Part shown: piece after piece, positions 1 to 10,700 of the stretch
Layout of the letters: each line of letters begins with the position of its first letter
Position numbering within the stretch: the first letter of the stretch is position 1
Source: Heterohyrax brucei
Taxonomy: Eukaryota > Chordata > Mammalia > Hyracoidea > Procaviidae
Length of the DNA: 64,000 nt
NCBI GenBank assembly: GCA_028571685.1
Contig: CM053158.1
Span: forward strand, 51,506,501-51,570,500
Direction of reading: 5' to 3'
Notes under the pieces: model-generated
Seen by the model: only the letters and a program-made list of their open reading frames with translations
What the model was told of the DNA's origin: nothing
Database searches by the model: none
Translations under genes and position numbers: made by a program

Positions 1-830
1 ATACATAAGCCTTAGCCCTAAGGCCTACATTCATTGCTAAAAATAAATATTAAATACATTCAACATTATAATGAATAAAACCCAGATCTTTTATAAGTAA
101 ATGTTCCTCCTGACTCCTGGTACTATTCCAAATGCATTTCATACTAATTGTTTTAAGAAAACTCTTTTGAATTAATATTTCAACTACTTTAAAATAGGTA
201 AACTTTATTGTACATTATCACTTGAATAGGCCAAATAATTTTAATGTCTCTACAGACAATTGGCTTTCAAATTGAAGCTTGGTGGTTTATTTTTAAAAAT
301 AAAGATAAGTCATCAGCATTTAAATAGATGTCTTATTTAGAATTATAAAAGCAATTCCATTCTCATACATCATATTTAAAGCATGGTTATTATTTCAAAA
401 TGACATTTCAGATTGAGATTTGGGGTTGGTTGACAAGAAAAGCTACCATGTGATAGCAGATTGATAGAAGCTGACAGATGAACAAACAAGTAGAATATTT
501 TAGTTGTTTTAACCCAACTAAATGAAAAATATTTACACAAAGACAAATAGGACCCAGCCATAAATGATTGTACCCACTTATTATGCTAAAATAATTAGGA
601 ATCATAAGAAGATTCATAAAAAGTCTTTTAGCAAGTCATAATCATTTTTAAGAATAGCGCTTTGTGTAAAAGAGTAATGAGAGTTCTAGTTTTTTGTAAA
701 GTTCAGTAAATCATTTCAGGCTTCCAATTCAAAATGGCAGACCAAGCACATGTTTATTGCCCTTCCGACGGCACTTGGCTTGGCTGACTCAAACCCAACT
801 AATAAATATTTATGGAGCATCTACTGCATG
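1..830. other. AT-rich stretch, no gene recognised
   Basis: This AT-rich sequence contains only very short open frames. I see no splice-flanked coding segment, RNA gene or confidently named repeat. It ends where the first AfroSINE copy begins. Confidence 0.5.
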
Positions 831-998
831 ACAGAAAGCCTGGTGGTGTAGTGGTTAAGTGCTAGGACTGCTAACCAAAGCTCAGCAGTTGGAATCCACC
901 AGGTTCTCCTTGTAAACTCTATGGGACAGTTCTCCTCCGTCCTACAGGGTCACTATGAGTCAGATTCAACTCAATGGCAATGCCTTTGGTTTCTTACC
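831..998 (+). repeat. AfroSINE copy, + strand
   Basis: The copy opens with a CCTGGTGGTGTAGTGGTTAAG-type head and keeps the GCTAACCAAA and ATCCACCAGG internal blocks. It ends with GAGTCAGATTCAACTCAATGG and TTTGGTTT. It is nearly full length for this roughly 165 bp family. I found no clear target-site duplication. Confidence 0.85.
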
Positions 999-1137
999 AT
1001 GGAATAGACAAACCAAAGGAAACAGGAAGGTAAAAACAGGAGAAGACAATTAGCAAGTCAGAACTTTGGGCAAATTACCATAACTCAGGAAGCAAATGGC
1101 TTACACTAATGTGTATGAGCCAGAGCAGGAAACATGA

Positions 1138-1475
1138 ACTTTCTCTGTAAAGGTCCTGATAGTAAATATTTTGGGCTTTGCAAGCCATACAACATCTCTC
1201 AAAAATACTCAACTTTACTTTGAGTATTATGGTGTGAAAGCAGCCGTAAATACTATATAAACAAAGAAGAGTAGCTTGTGCCAACAGGAAACCCTGGTGG
1301 CATATGGTTAAATGCTACAGCTACTAACCAAAACTCTATAGAACAGTTCTAATCTGTCCTACAGGTTCACCACGAGTCAGAACTGACTTTTACAGCTGGG
1401 AGTTTGGTTTGGGTTTTCTGGTGTGCCAATAAAACTGTATTTATAAGACCAGGCAGTAGGCCATAGTTTGCCAAA
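1138..1475 (+). mobile_element. hAT-type DNA transposon fragment split by a SINE
   Basis: The left part contains TCTGTAAAGG, AGTAAATATTTTGGGCTTTG and GAAAGCAGCC. The right part contains CCAATAAAACT, TTATAAGACCAGGCAG and GGCCATAGTTTGCCAAACTCTG. Both belong to one well-known mammalian nonautonomous element. An AfroSINE at 1285-1431 interrupts it, so this element is older than the SINE. I do not assign a subfamily name. Confidence 0.6.
1285..1431 (+). repeat. AfroSINE copy with 8-bp target duplication
   Basis: The head is GAAACCCTGGTGGCATATGGTTAA, and the tail is a mutated GAGTCAGAACTGACTTTTAC followed by GTTTGGTTTGGG. The middle is internally shortened. TGTGCCAA occurs at 1277-1284 and again at 1432-1439, which fits a target-site duplication within the flanking DNA transposon. 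Confidence 0.8.
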
Positions 1476-1512
1476 CTCTGATCTAATTTTTTTTGCCATT
1501 ATGGCTAAACTA

Positions 1513-1715
1513 AGGAGCCCCAGTGGTGTGATGGTTAAGCACTGAGTTGCTAACCAAAAAGTTGGTGGTATGAATCCACCCAGCAACTCCATGGAAGATC
1601 TGACAACTGGCTTCCTAAAGACTAGAGCCCAGGAAACTCTATGGGGCAATTCTGCTCTGCCACATAGGGTGACTGTGACTCAAAAATCAACTCAGGCAGC
1701 CAACAACAACAATAT
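1513..1715 (+). repeat. AfroSINE, longer subtype with AACAACAA tail
   Basis: The head is AAGGAGCCCCAGTGGTGTGATGG and the copy keeps GCTAACCAAAAAGTTGG. It has an extra middle block of the 'ATGGAAGATCTGACAACTGGCTTCC' kind. It ends AGGCAGCCAACAACAACAATATG, which matches the 3' tail of the RTE LINE copies in the window. Confidence 0.8.
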
Positions 1716-2094
1716 GACTAAATGGTATGAAATAGACAAACATTTTTAGGGGAAAACACCTGGCCAGCATTTTCTTTCCAGCCCAAGCTCTTGTCTGCAC
1801 CCTAGGTTTATCTGACTGCTTTTCTCCACACCCAGATAATTTTCCAACACCTCCACTGTCTATTAACTATGCACGATGAATTCAGGGCATGAACTTTGAC
1901 ATTCTCTTCTACATCCTTTGTCTTGGACTAATAGAAGCTCTACCTGTTTTACTTAACTGGATCAGTTCTTTCTTTCCCTTGTGAGAGCCGACCACATTAG
2001 TAGAAATCACCTGGACCACTACCGAAGTTTCTGATGGCTTCTACTTTCACCTACTCTACCTTATCTCCATCTCTTCTCTATACTTTCAGTAATT

Positions 2095-2362
2095 TGTTCA
2101 CCAAATATTTACTAGTGCCTATTTTGTGACAGGTACTTTTCTAGCCACTGGAGATAAATCAGTGAGCAAAACAAAATAAAACCTCTTTGATCTCACGTTG
2201 TATGTGTAGACAAGGTGTGGGATGACACCAAGACACCATACATGGAGAAAGCAAAAGGTCATTAAGAAAAGAAAAACATAAAAATGAATGTCAGAAGAGA
2301 CTCTGAAACTTGCTCTTGAACTAGTGTTTAAGGACAGTGGAAAATAAGGATGGAGTGAAAGA
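2095..2362 (+). repeat. L2-type LINE 3' fragment
   Basis: The order CAAATATTTACTAGTGCCTATTTTGTGACAGGTAC, CTAGCCACTGG and CAGTGAGCAAAACA is the characteristic 3' region of ancient L2 elements. It runs directly into the RTE copy that follows. Confidence 0.6.
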
Positions 2363-2365
2363 GGT

Positions 2366-4132
2366 GAACGGAAGAGTTCAGAGTGGCTCAAGAAGACAAA
2401 ATATTATAAGGAAATGTGCAAAAACCTGGCATTAGAAAACCAAAAGGGAAGAACACAGCTGGCCATGTCTCAAGCTAAAGAAAAAAAAATCAAACTTGGA
2501 TTTGCGATATTGAAGGATTCCATTGGTGAAATGTTGAACGATGCAGGAAACATCAAAAGATGCTGGAAGGAATACAGAGTCATGATACTAAAAAGAACTG
2601 ATGGATATTCAACCATTTCAGGAGGTACATATGATCTACCCAACTGATGGCATTAAGGAAGAAGTCTAAGTGGCACTGAAGGCATCAGTGAGAAACAAGC
2701 CTCCAGGAATTGACAGAAGACAAACTGAGATATTTCAGGAAATGAATGTGAAGACTGAAAGAGGTCAGCCATCTATGCCAAGAATCTGGAAGACAGCTAC
2801 CTGACCAACCAACTGGGAGAGATCCAGATGTGTGCCCATTCCAAAGAAAGGTGATCCCACAGAATAAGGAAACTATGTTAATATCATTAATACTATATAT
2901 AAGTAAAACCAGGCTAAGGATAATTCAAAAATGGCTGCAGTAGTACGTCAACAATGACCTGCCAGAAATTCAAGACAGATTCAGAAGAGAATGTGGAACT
3001 AGGGACATTATTACTAATGCCTGGTAGATCTTGGCTGAAAGTAGAGAATACCAGAAAGATGTTTACCTGGGTTTTATTAACTATGCAAAGGCATTCAACT
3101 GTATGGGTAACACTACAAAGAATGGGAATTCCATAACCTTAACTGAGCTCATGTGGAATTTGTACATAGACCAAGAAACTATCATTCCCAAAGAACAAGA
3201 GGATATTGCATGGTTTTAAAGTCAGGAAAGGTGTATGTCAGGGGTGTATCCTTTCACCATACTTATTCAATTTGTATGCTGAGCAAATAATCCAAGATGC
3301 TGGCCTATTGAAGAAGAATGAGGCATCAAGATTGGAGGAAGACTCATTAACAACCTGTGATATGCAGAGACACAACTTTGCTTGCTGAAAGTGAAGAGGA
3401 CTTGAAGCACTTACTTATGAACATCAAAGAACGAGAACCGTTGATATGGATTACACCTCAACATAAAGAAAATACAGATCTTCACAACTGAACTAATAAG
3501 CAACTTCATGATAAATGGAAAATACAGTGCAATTGTCAAGGATTTCATTTTTACTGGGACCTGCAATCAACACTCATGGAAGCAGCAGTCAAGAAATCAA
3601 GTGGTATACTACATTAGGTGAATCTGCATCCCAAAGATCTCTTTGAAGCGCTGAAAAGGAAAGACATCACTTTGAGAACTTAGGTGTGTCTGACCCAAGT
3701 CATGATATTTTCTATGCCTCACATGCAAGTGAAAGCTCCAAGATGAATAAGGAAGATTGAGGAAGAACTGATGCCTTTACATGATGGTTTTGAAAAAGAA
3801 CACTGAATGGACTGCCATAAGAATGAACGAATCTGACTTGCAAGATGTACAGCCAGAATGCTCCTTAGAAGTGAGGAAGGCAGGACTTTGTCTTAGGTAC
3901 TTTGGACATGTTACCAGGAGGGATCAGTCTGTGGATAAAGACATCATGCTTGGTAAAGTAGAGGATCATTAAAAAAGAGGAAGAGCCTGAACAAGATGTA
4001 TTGAGACAGTGAAGGCAACAATGGGTTCAAAGATACCAATGATTGTGAGGATGGCACAGGACCAGGCAGCATTTTGTTCTGTTGGACCTCAGGTCGCTAA
4101 GGGTTGGAACTGACTCAGTGGCACCTAAAAAC
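2366..4132 (+). mobile_element. RTE-class LINE copy A, inactive
   Basis: This is the 3' half of an RTE retrotransposon: the end of the endonuclease linker, the reverse transcriptase and the 3' tail. At about 3060-3110 the motif A region reads GFINYAKAFNCM, where the catalytic Asp appears as Asn. At about 3209-3300 the frame reads VRKGVCQGCILSPYLFNLYAEQII, the RT motif B block. The YADD position just downstream is lost: a stop codon and GAGACA replace it at about 3355-3370. A C-terminal segment with SLEVRKAGLCLRYFGHVTRRDQ follows at 3860-3930. The reading frame changes several times, so nothing functional is encoded. The end GTGGCACCTAAAAACAG at 4116-4132 is the usual tail. Confidence 0.85.
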
Positions 4133-4149
4133 AGGATTGCGTAGGTCAG

Positions 4150-4620
4150 ATGTGGCAAGTAATAAACAATAGTGACGGTTATATAGTGAGCTGCTGTCCA
4201 ATCCCTTTGGCTCTTGATGACCTTATACACAGCAGAAGGAAACATTGCCCAGCCCTGTGTCCTCCTCATGATCACTGGCAAGTTTAAGTCCTTTATTGTA
4301 GCTATTGTGTCAGCCCATGTCCCTTACCCTCGCTGGCACTCTGCTTCATCAAACAGGATGTCCTCCAGTTATTGATCCTTCCTGATAACAGGAGCAAAGC
4401 AAGTGAGTTGGATGATGGTCTGTGGTGAACCAGAAGGTTTTGAGTGGCTAGTTTTTGGAAGCAGATGGCCAGGCCTTTCTCCCTAGTTTCTCTTAGTCTA
4501 GAACCTCCAGTGAAACTTGCACATCATGGGTGACAGGCGTTTGCAATACTGATAGCATAGCTTCCAGCATCACCACAACATGCAAGCCACCACAATACAA
4601 CAAACAGATGAGTGACGAAC
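4150..4620 (-). repeat. Long composite SINE/RTE-derived element, - strand
   Basis: On the + strand this reads as the complement of the RTE 3' region (CATTGCCCAGCCCTGTGTCCTCCTCATGATCACTGG). That block runs into one with AGTTTCTCTTAGTCTAGAACCTCC and CATAGCTTCCAGCATCACCACAACATGCAAGCCACCAC. Related blocks occur at 48925-49375 and at the 5' end of the RTE copy near 61160-61300. I describe it as a composite relative of the AfroSINE/RTE system, without a named subfamily. Confidence 0.6.
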
Positions 4621-4747
4621 AGAGAGGTGGTAGAAGTGATAACGATAACAAGCAATGAATACAGCATGTTAGCAGGTATTAAGTGCTTTAGGAAAAAGTG
4701 AACTATGAAGAGGGGTAGATTGAAGGGCATTTGCAGCACTAGGGTAG

Positions 4748-5236
4748 TGCAAAAAGACAAATATTGTATGATATCAGTATCAGGAAGTACATCTCTATAT
4801 ATTCACCTAGTCATGGAAACCCTGGTGGCATAGTGGTTAAGTGCTACACCTGCTCACCAAAAAGTCAGCAGTTCACATCTGCCAAGTGCTTCTTGTAAAT
4901 TCTATGGGCAGTTCTACTCTGACCTACAGGGTCACTATGAACCAGAATCAACTGGATGGAGTCGGTTTTCTGGATGTATTTCGTGAAGTACATAGAATAG
5001 GTAAAGATACAAAGATCAGAGTTTAAAAGTGGTTACCAGAGGCAGGAGGGAGAGGAGATGGGGAAATTACTGCTTGGGAAACAACGAATTTTTGTTTATG
5101 GGGATAGAAAATTTGGCAAAGGACATTGGTAAAGGTTGCACAACATGATCAATATAACCGATGTCACTGAATTGCATTTATGGAAAATGCTGAACTGGTA
5201 AACTTGGTGCTATCTATATTTATACTTCAAATTAAA
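4748..5236 (+). mobile_element. L1 3' end, split by an AfroSINE
   Basis: The left part has ACAAATATTGTATGAT. The right part has GGTTACCAGAGGCAGG, GGTTGCACAACATGATC and CACTGAATTGCA before an A-run. These are the C-terminal and 3' UTR landmarks of ancient mammalian L1 (compare 45960-46260). The AfroSINE at 4815-4972 sits inside. Confidence 0.7.
4815..4972 (+). repeat. AfroSINE copy inside L1 tail
   Basis: The head is GGAAACCCTGGTGGCATAGTGG. Internal AAAAAGTCAGCAGTTC and GGGCAGTTCTACTCTG blocks are present, and it ends ACCAGAATCAACTGGATGG. It is nearly full length. Confidence 0.85.
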
Positions 5237-5604
5237 AAAAAAAAAGTCAAGGCAGCAGAGTTGACTATAGGATGTAGAAGGCAAGGGTGAAAACTAGGAG
5301 GCCAGTCAGGAGGTGGTGTAATACAAGCTAGGAAGGCGGATGGTTCAGTGCAGCTGTGACAGAAGGCAAAGTAGTCAGATTCTAGCTCTGTTTTGAAGAC
5401 AAAGTCTACAAGATTTCCAGGTGGATTGGACATGTGGTATGGGCAAAGAGAGGGTCAAGGATGACCCCAAACTCATCTCAGGTCGTATGTCCACTGAGCA
5501 GAGTGGCAGGCTATATCTCCTATACCAGGTAAAGTATCCATTTTGCTTGTTGCTGATTACATTTAATTGATTTTTATAGATTAAATGTGTCTATACCGTA
5601 TTTC

Positions 5605-5700
5605 AGAGCCCTTGTGGCATAGTCTTTAAGACGGAGGCTGTTCACCAAAAGTTTGGACTAACTTCCAGACTTCACCTTTCTATCTTGCCTGCAGAAACAG
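5605..5700 (+). repeat. Decayed AfroSINE head
   Basis: Only AGAGCCCTTGTGGCATAGTC and TTCACCAAAAGTTTGG are recognisable. The 3' half is lost or too diverged to identify. Confidence 0.4.
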
Positions 5701-6985
5701 ACTTGTCATAGCACTCCTCCTGAAAGTATTAAAACAAGAAACAGCATGAAACCAAAGGAACTTTATTTTTAAGTCCAACCTTGTTACAAAACAACCTTAT
5801 GAGGACTGTTTTCCAAACAGCTGTGTATGAAGTCAACCACTTTTGAAATGTGATCTTTTCCTGTCGTAGACATATACTGTTTTCTGTGCTTGGAGAAGCA
5901 GGGATTACCCAAGCTAGCATTCAATAGTAGCAAATATTATGAAATAGACCATTAAAAAAATGTTATAGAAATGTTAAAATCCATGTTGACTGGTTTTTAC
6001 ATTTACCTGGCAGGATTCCCATGCTGGTGTTGGCATGGAGACTGGAAAACGAAATTTTCCACGACTCTGTCACTTGCTACTGTTTCTACTTCTTTGACTG
6101 TGCGTCCAATTTTAACAATTTTATAAAAGTTAAAAAAGAGTTTGAATTCTTTTTGTTTTCTGTTTCAGGACACTTCTCAAACATGAAAACAGTGTAAAGA
6201 AGTTTTAATCGTCAGTCGAAGACTTGAGTTTCCAAATACCCAGCTGTTCCACATTCAGATAATTGCCTGCCTCCCCTCCCCCGCCCCTGCCCCAGCCCGT
6301 CTGAACGCCTTGGCATGGTGCAGCTCCGCAGTCTGAAAGGAACTTCGACTCTCCTCCCTGTATGCATTAAAGAGGCTGGAAGACGCATCTGCTTTTCAAC
6401 AGCTTGTGGCACTTTACCTCACAGGGGGAGAGCCAGAGGCTCTGACGAGCCAGAGGCTCTGACGACGCAGAGGGAAGTTAGGCATCGTCCCACCTAAAGG
6501 CTAAGATGTTGGAGCAAGGCCATCAGGGACTGAGGACAAATTTGTCAACCGTCGTCTCAGACTGTGCCTGGCAGACAGTTTGCATTTACAGGAGTGAACC
6601 AATCACAACAACCGCATATTGCATCTTAAATGACCAAGTGGTGTTTTTCCTGGACTAGATACTAAACTAAACCGTACCTAGGGTCTGAGGGGCCTCAGGT
6701 TGGCCCATGAAACTGCACGTTCTCCTTTCTCCCGGGCACCCTTCTGAACTGTTCTGCCTGGAGCTGGCGCAACACTGAAGGAGGGAGGGAACGCATGTGG
6801 GGAAAACCAGAGAACAGAGGGTCGGAAACAGATGTGAGCATGAAAGAACACACTCGAAAGAAGCAAACAGGGACTCCCACAGCTGGAAGGACAGAGCCCT
6901 AAACATCATCAGGGATGTGGGATTAACGGTGCTTTTGCTCTCCCTTTGTTCTTGTTCCCTGCTGTCCGCGTTTTCAGTTGGTTGG
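5701..6985. other. PROK2 distal upstream region
   Basis: No gene or named repeat is recognised. GC content rises from about 6230 onward. At 6429-6463 there is a perfect 17-bp tandem duplication, listed separately. Open frames here are short and overlap on both strands. Confidence 0.45.
6430..6463. repeat. 17-bp perfect tandem duplication containing an inverted repeat
   Basis: GAGCCAGAGGCTCTGAC occurs at 6430-6446 and again at 6447-6463. Each unit carries a short inverted repeat (AGAGCC, AGA, GGCTCT in the first unit at 6429-6443), so each can fold into a small hairpin. Confidence 0.85.
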
Positions 6986-6989
6986 TTTA

Positions 6990-7172
6990 ATGCCTGGTTC
7001 ACCGTCAGTACCTGGCATTCAGCGGGCGCTCTGTAAAGACTTGCTGGACAAACGGGCAAATTCGGACGCTGCATCTGGCTTATTGTTCACCTACGTCCTA
7101 CTCCCAGTTTGTCCCCAGCGCCTGGCACATAGTAGGCGCTCCCTAAACATCTGCAGAGCGAATGAACTGCAA
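6990..7172 (+). repeat. Two MIR/L2-like 3' fragments upstream of PROK2
   Basis: GTACCTGGCATTCAGCGGGC at about 7008-7030 and GCGCCTGGCACATAGTAGGC at about 7119-7138 both match the 'CCTGGCACATAGTAGGCGCTCAATAAAT' ending typical of MIR/L2. The second is followed by the usual GCGAATGAA. They lie immediately 5' of the first E-box. Confidence 0.55.
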
Positions 7173-7186
7173 GTTTCAGCGCTGAG

Positions 7187-7192
7187 CACGTG
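7187..7192. promoter_or_regulatory. CACGTG E-box, distal
   Basis: A perfect palindromic CACGTG lies 309 bp upstream of the TATA-like box. CLOCK/BMAL1 and other bHLH factors bind this core. PROK2 is known as a clock-controlled output gene of the suprachiasmatic nucleus, driven through promoter E-boxes. Function at this copy is inferred. Confidence 0.5.
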
Positions 7193-7364
7193 GAGCTTGG
7201 GAAACCAGGACAGCAAACAACCGCGGCTCAGACCACAAAAGCCATTCAGGCGCGTGCGAAAGGCAGCCGCGGGCAAGAGGCGAGAGAATGGCAGGGAGCG
7301 GGGCGCCCCGCGGGAGGCGCTGCCTGCGTGGCGCCCGAGGCGGGGACCCAGGGAGCCGCGCGGG

Positions 7365-7370
7365 CACGTG
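7365..7370. promoter_or_regulatory. CACGTG E-box, proximal
   Basis: This is a second perfect CACGTG, in the GC-rich promoter 131 bp upstream of the TATA-like box. Two canonical E-boxes within 400 bp of the start match what is known of clock control of PROK2 orthologues. Confidence 0.55.
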
Positions 7371-7479
7371 GTCGTCTCGGAGGCTGGCCCGGCCCTGGTA
7401 GGGGCGCGTGTGCGTGTGGGGGCGCAGGGCGTGTGCCCGCGCCGTGCCCCTCGCGCGTGCTGCCGGGCGGGCGCCGGCG

Positions 7480-7487
7480 TGAGTCAC
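7480..7487 (+). promoter_or_regulatory. AP-1/CRE-like site TGAGTCAC
   Basis: TGAGTCAC, an AP-1 consensus, lies 13 bp upstream of the TATA-like sequence, in the core-promoter position. Function is inferred from sequence alone. Confidence 0.4.
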
Positions 7488-7500
7488 GGCAGGGCTCGCC

Positions 7501-7507
7501 TTTATAA
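7501..7507 (+). promoter_or_regulatory. TATA-like box of PROK2
   Basis: TTTATAA is embedded in GC-rich DNA 118 bp upstream of the PROK2 start codon. Initiation would be expected about 25-30 bp downstream, giving a 5' UTR of roughly 90 nt. It is the only AT-rich core element between the E-boxes and the start codon. Confidence 0.55.
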
Positions 7508-7624
7508 CGGCCGGGAGGCTCGCGGAGTCGCCGTGCCAGCCAGCCCCCTGCTCCGCGCTCGAGAGAGCGTGCCCAGCAAAGCGGCCCCGAGGGCCCCCCA
7601 AACGCCGCCCAGTCCGACGGCGCC

Positions 7625-7720
7625 ATGAGGAGTCCGCGCTGCGCCCGGCTGCTGCTTCTGCTGCTCCTGCCGCCGCTGCTGCTCACGCCCCCCTCCGGGG
7701 ACGCCGCGGTGATCACAGGG
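7625..7720 (+). CDS. PROK2: PROK2 coding exon 1
   Basis: The exon encodes 32 residues: the signal peptide with a seven-leucine run, cleavage expected after Gly-Asp-Ala27, then AVITG. The start is chosen because its ATG (context GGCGCCATGA) opens the family leader and the frame runs cleanly into the donor GTAAGC at 7721. The exon ends in phase 0. Confidence 0.97.
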
Positions 7721-10700
7721 GTAAGCCGCCGGGCGCACCTGTCCACCCCAGCACCTAGCCCCCAGGGGCCCCGGGGTCGGGCGGGGATGGACTCCCCGGG
7801 CGGAGACACCTGCCTCCGTCGACCAGTGGCGCGCTTGGGAAAGTGCCTGCCCTGCCCCAAAGGCATCAGATGGCCTGAGACATTAGGCGCTCCCTGGAAG
7901 AAAAGTGACAAAAGCGTCACCCCCACCAGCGGTAACACCACCTTCTCCCGCTGACCTCTTCTTCAGCGCCCACAGCTTCTCTCTGGTTTGTTTTTGTGTT
8001 AAGCTGAAAGAAGTCTCGTGGTGCACCAGCCTGGGACCTTGACGTTTGAGGGTTCATTACTGAAATGCCATGGGGCAAGACAGATGCCCCCAAACCCAGG
8101 ACTGTTAATCCATGTTCAAGGAACTGGCTCCGGAAGCGCCCTTCTCAGAAACCCTTTGAAATAACTTGGTGCAGGGCTGCATATGCGTTTTGAAAAGCAG
8201 TTGTGGGCATTTCCTTCTGGGTTCCAGGCTTTTTTCAGTTTCTTTGGGTTCCCCCTATAACAGTTTTCCATTTCTAATTCCTGATGGAGCCCTTCCAGAG
8301 CTCTGGTACACTTATGGAGTAGGTTGCCGTGCTGATTTTGTTTAAACTTACAGAAGGTGTCTTTGGAAGTAGGGACTAGTCTGATCTTTTTCCTATTCCC
8401 ACCAACAGTTTTCTTTGTGTGGATCTGAAGGATGAGTTTACAGTACAGAATTTTAAAAAGTCTTAAGTCTAGTTTATATCAGCAGTGCAAAACTGCTACA
8501 GTTTCCTGGTTGGTGGGCTGCATCTTTTTTTTTTTTTTTTAAACAGTGGAATTAATTTATACCTTCATTAAATTACTTCCAGCCTCTAAGCACACGTTAC
8601 AGGATTTAAATAGAACTGCTCTGTCTGAAGTGATGATACACTGATGATGAAGTAACCTTTAACTTTAAGAGAAATGTCTTTGTCTTGAGAAAACAAAGCT
8701 ACGTTGTCTCTATGTGAGTTAATAGGTTTATAGACTATTGAAAGTCCTGTGCTATAACAGTATTTGGTTTTGCCTAATAAATATTTAACTGTATTCTTTG
8801 TGATCTTTATTAGAATAGTTTAATGATTTAAAAAAAAATTCTTTGAGTAGCTTTGTTTGTACCTAGTCAATCTGGTTGAAAGGAAGTTCTTTAAAGAGCT
8901 TTCTAATTCAGGAGAATTGAAACAGGATTGGGTTTTTCCCTCTTCCCCTGCTGGCTTATTTTAAATTTCTTCTAATCCTCTGAGCCCCAAATTTCTTTGC
9001 AATATAAGTATCTTTTTGTTCCATTCACAGGGCAATACCGTTTGAATAGATCTGCAATGGGTTAAGTACGAAAGGCATTAGGAAACAGCTGTCTAATTAA
9101 AAATATATAAACCTAGGCAGTTCTTCATAAATATTTCCAAGAACTGAAGCTTTCTGTTACACAATGAAATTTTATCATATTGGATGTTTACCTGTTAGAG
9201 ATATTTAGGACAAGTTTATTATACAGATTATATAGCTGTGTGTCATTTTGTGTCTTATTATTTTAACTCACTGTTAGAATTTTTTCAGAAATTTTCTAAA
9301 GGAACATGGCAATAAAGAAATCTAGTTATTGTCTCTAGGACAGGAACTATCATGATGCAAATCACAAACTGAGTAACTTACCTAGATGTATTGTCAATAG
9401 GATATTAAACATTCAAGTGACTGAATTCTAAAAGACTTTGGTTGGATTTCAGTTGATACAAAAAAGAGCTAGTGGGCTGTAGAATTCAGTCTTCAGCATG
9501 TGTTGCAATGTTACAATAAAAAAATACTGGTTGAAACCTCCACCTTAAATATTTACTTTTTTATAGTGTAAATCCATATTTTGAAGTTGATTTATAGGTC
9601 CATACAGATTGTTTAGACCATACTGCAAAAGACCATTGACTGAATGAGTCACATACACATGACTTCTGACATGTACATAAAATTGGAAAATAGAAACGTT
9701 TAGATCAGTTCTTAATAAAGGGCAAAGCACACCAGTGTGAAAATTGCACCTTTTAAAATCCAGATACTTGTTTTAAATAGACTGAAAAATTTGAATAGGG
9801 AAAGTAAATAAACTCTAAAGCAAGAAAGAAGGCCATTTGTAAGGAAAAATAATAAGAATGTTTCTACGTATTTATGTTTTGCTTGGCTGGCCTGTCCCCA
9901 AAGCTGAGAACTTTGAAGTGCTATTGTAGTTATTCCCAATAAGTGTGCATTTAAATTCGTGTCTAAGTTATAGACTTTGTAATTTCTTCCATATATAGCA
10001 GACTGTTTTTGTTATTGCAACAGAACATATTACTGCACACCCTTCAGACAAAGCATCCTATTTTCTAAATGGTTCTAGGAAATAACAATAGTTCCTTAGA
10101 TCCATTTTCATGCAAATGTAGTCTGTCATTTAAAAGAGTATGAAAACTCCTCTATAGTTGATCCTTTGATATATATTTACCATTTTTACACTGGGAGCAG
10201 GTGTCTTAGGTAATCTCCATTGTTAATTGCACCTGTCTCTTGTACTTCTTAATCTGATGAGTGTCAGAGGAAGAGTCCAGCTGGTTTTGTGAAGTACACA
10301 CACACATATGTATATCCTAAGTCAGTAATTGCCTTTTTTCTGGTTACTCACCTGAAAAGGGACACAAAGCTGAAGTTTGGCTCTGTTTGTTCCCACCCTA
10401 TGAGATTTTGCTCTTTAAAGACATAATGGTAAGAATCAAGTCAGTGGTGTGAGAAGCATCAAGTTCATGACCAAAATGCAAAATAATTTTAAAAGGAAAA
10501 TGAGTACTTCTAAAATTTACATGAGCGCCTTTATGGGTCTGGAGTATTTCATTTCACACTTAGAGACCATTTTAAATCCCTTTCGAAAATCAGGCCCAGT
10601 GTATTCTGCAGTTAGTAGCCATAAAATCTTGTGATTCATTTTGCGTAGTTCCTGATGCCCATTTATAGTATAAGGCTAATATACGTCAAAGCTAGCTCAT

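Larger units (their letters stand above)
7230..7830. other. CpG island over PROK2 promoter and exon 1
   Basis: This stretch has conspicuously high GC content and frequent CG dinucleotides compared with the AT-rich DNA on either side. It covers the proximal promoter, exon 1 and the start of intron 1. The long overlapping open frames on both strands here are a by-product of GC richness. Confidence 0.65.

Noticed and set aside
2366..4132. Functional reverse-transcriptase gene
   Set aside because: Motif A Asp appears changed to Asn, YADD is destroyed and the frame shifts repeatedly. It is a dead RTE copy.
6978..7628. 216-codon open frame ending over the PROK2 start codon
   Set aside because: Low-complexity, GC-driven frame running through the promoter, TATA-like box and 5' UTR. 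There is no family resemblance.
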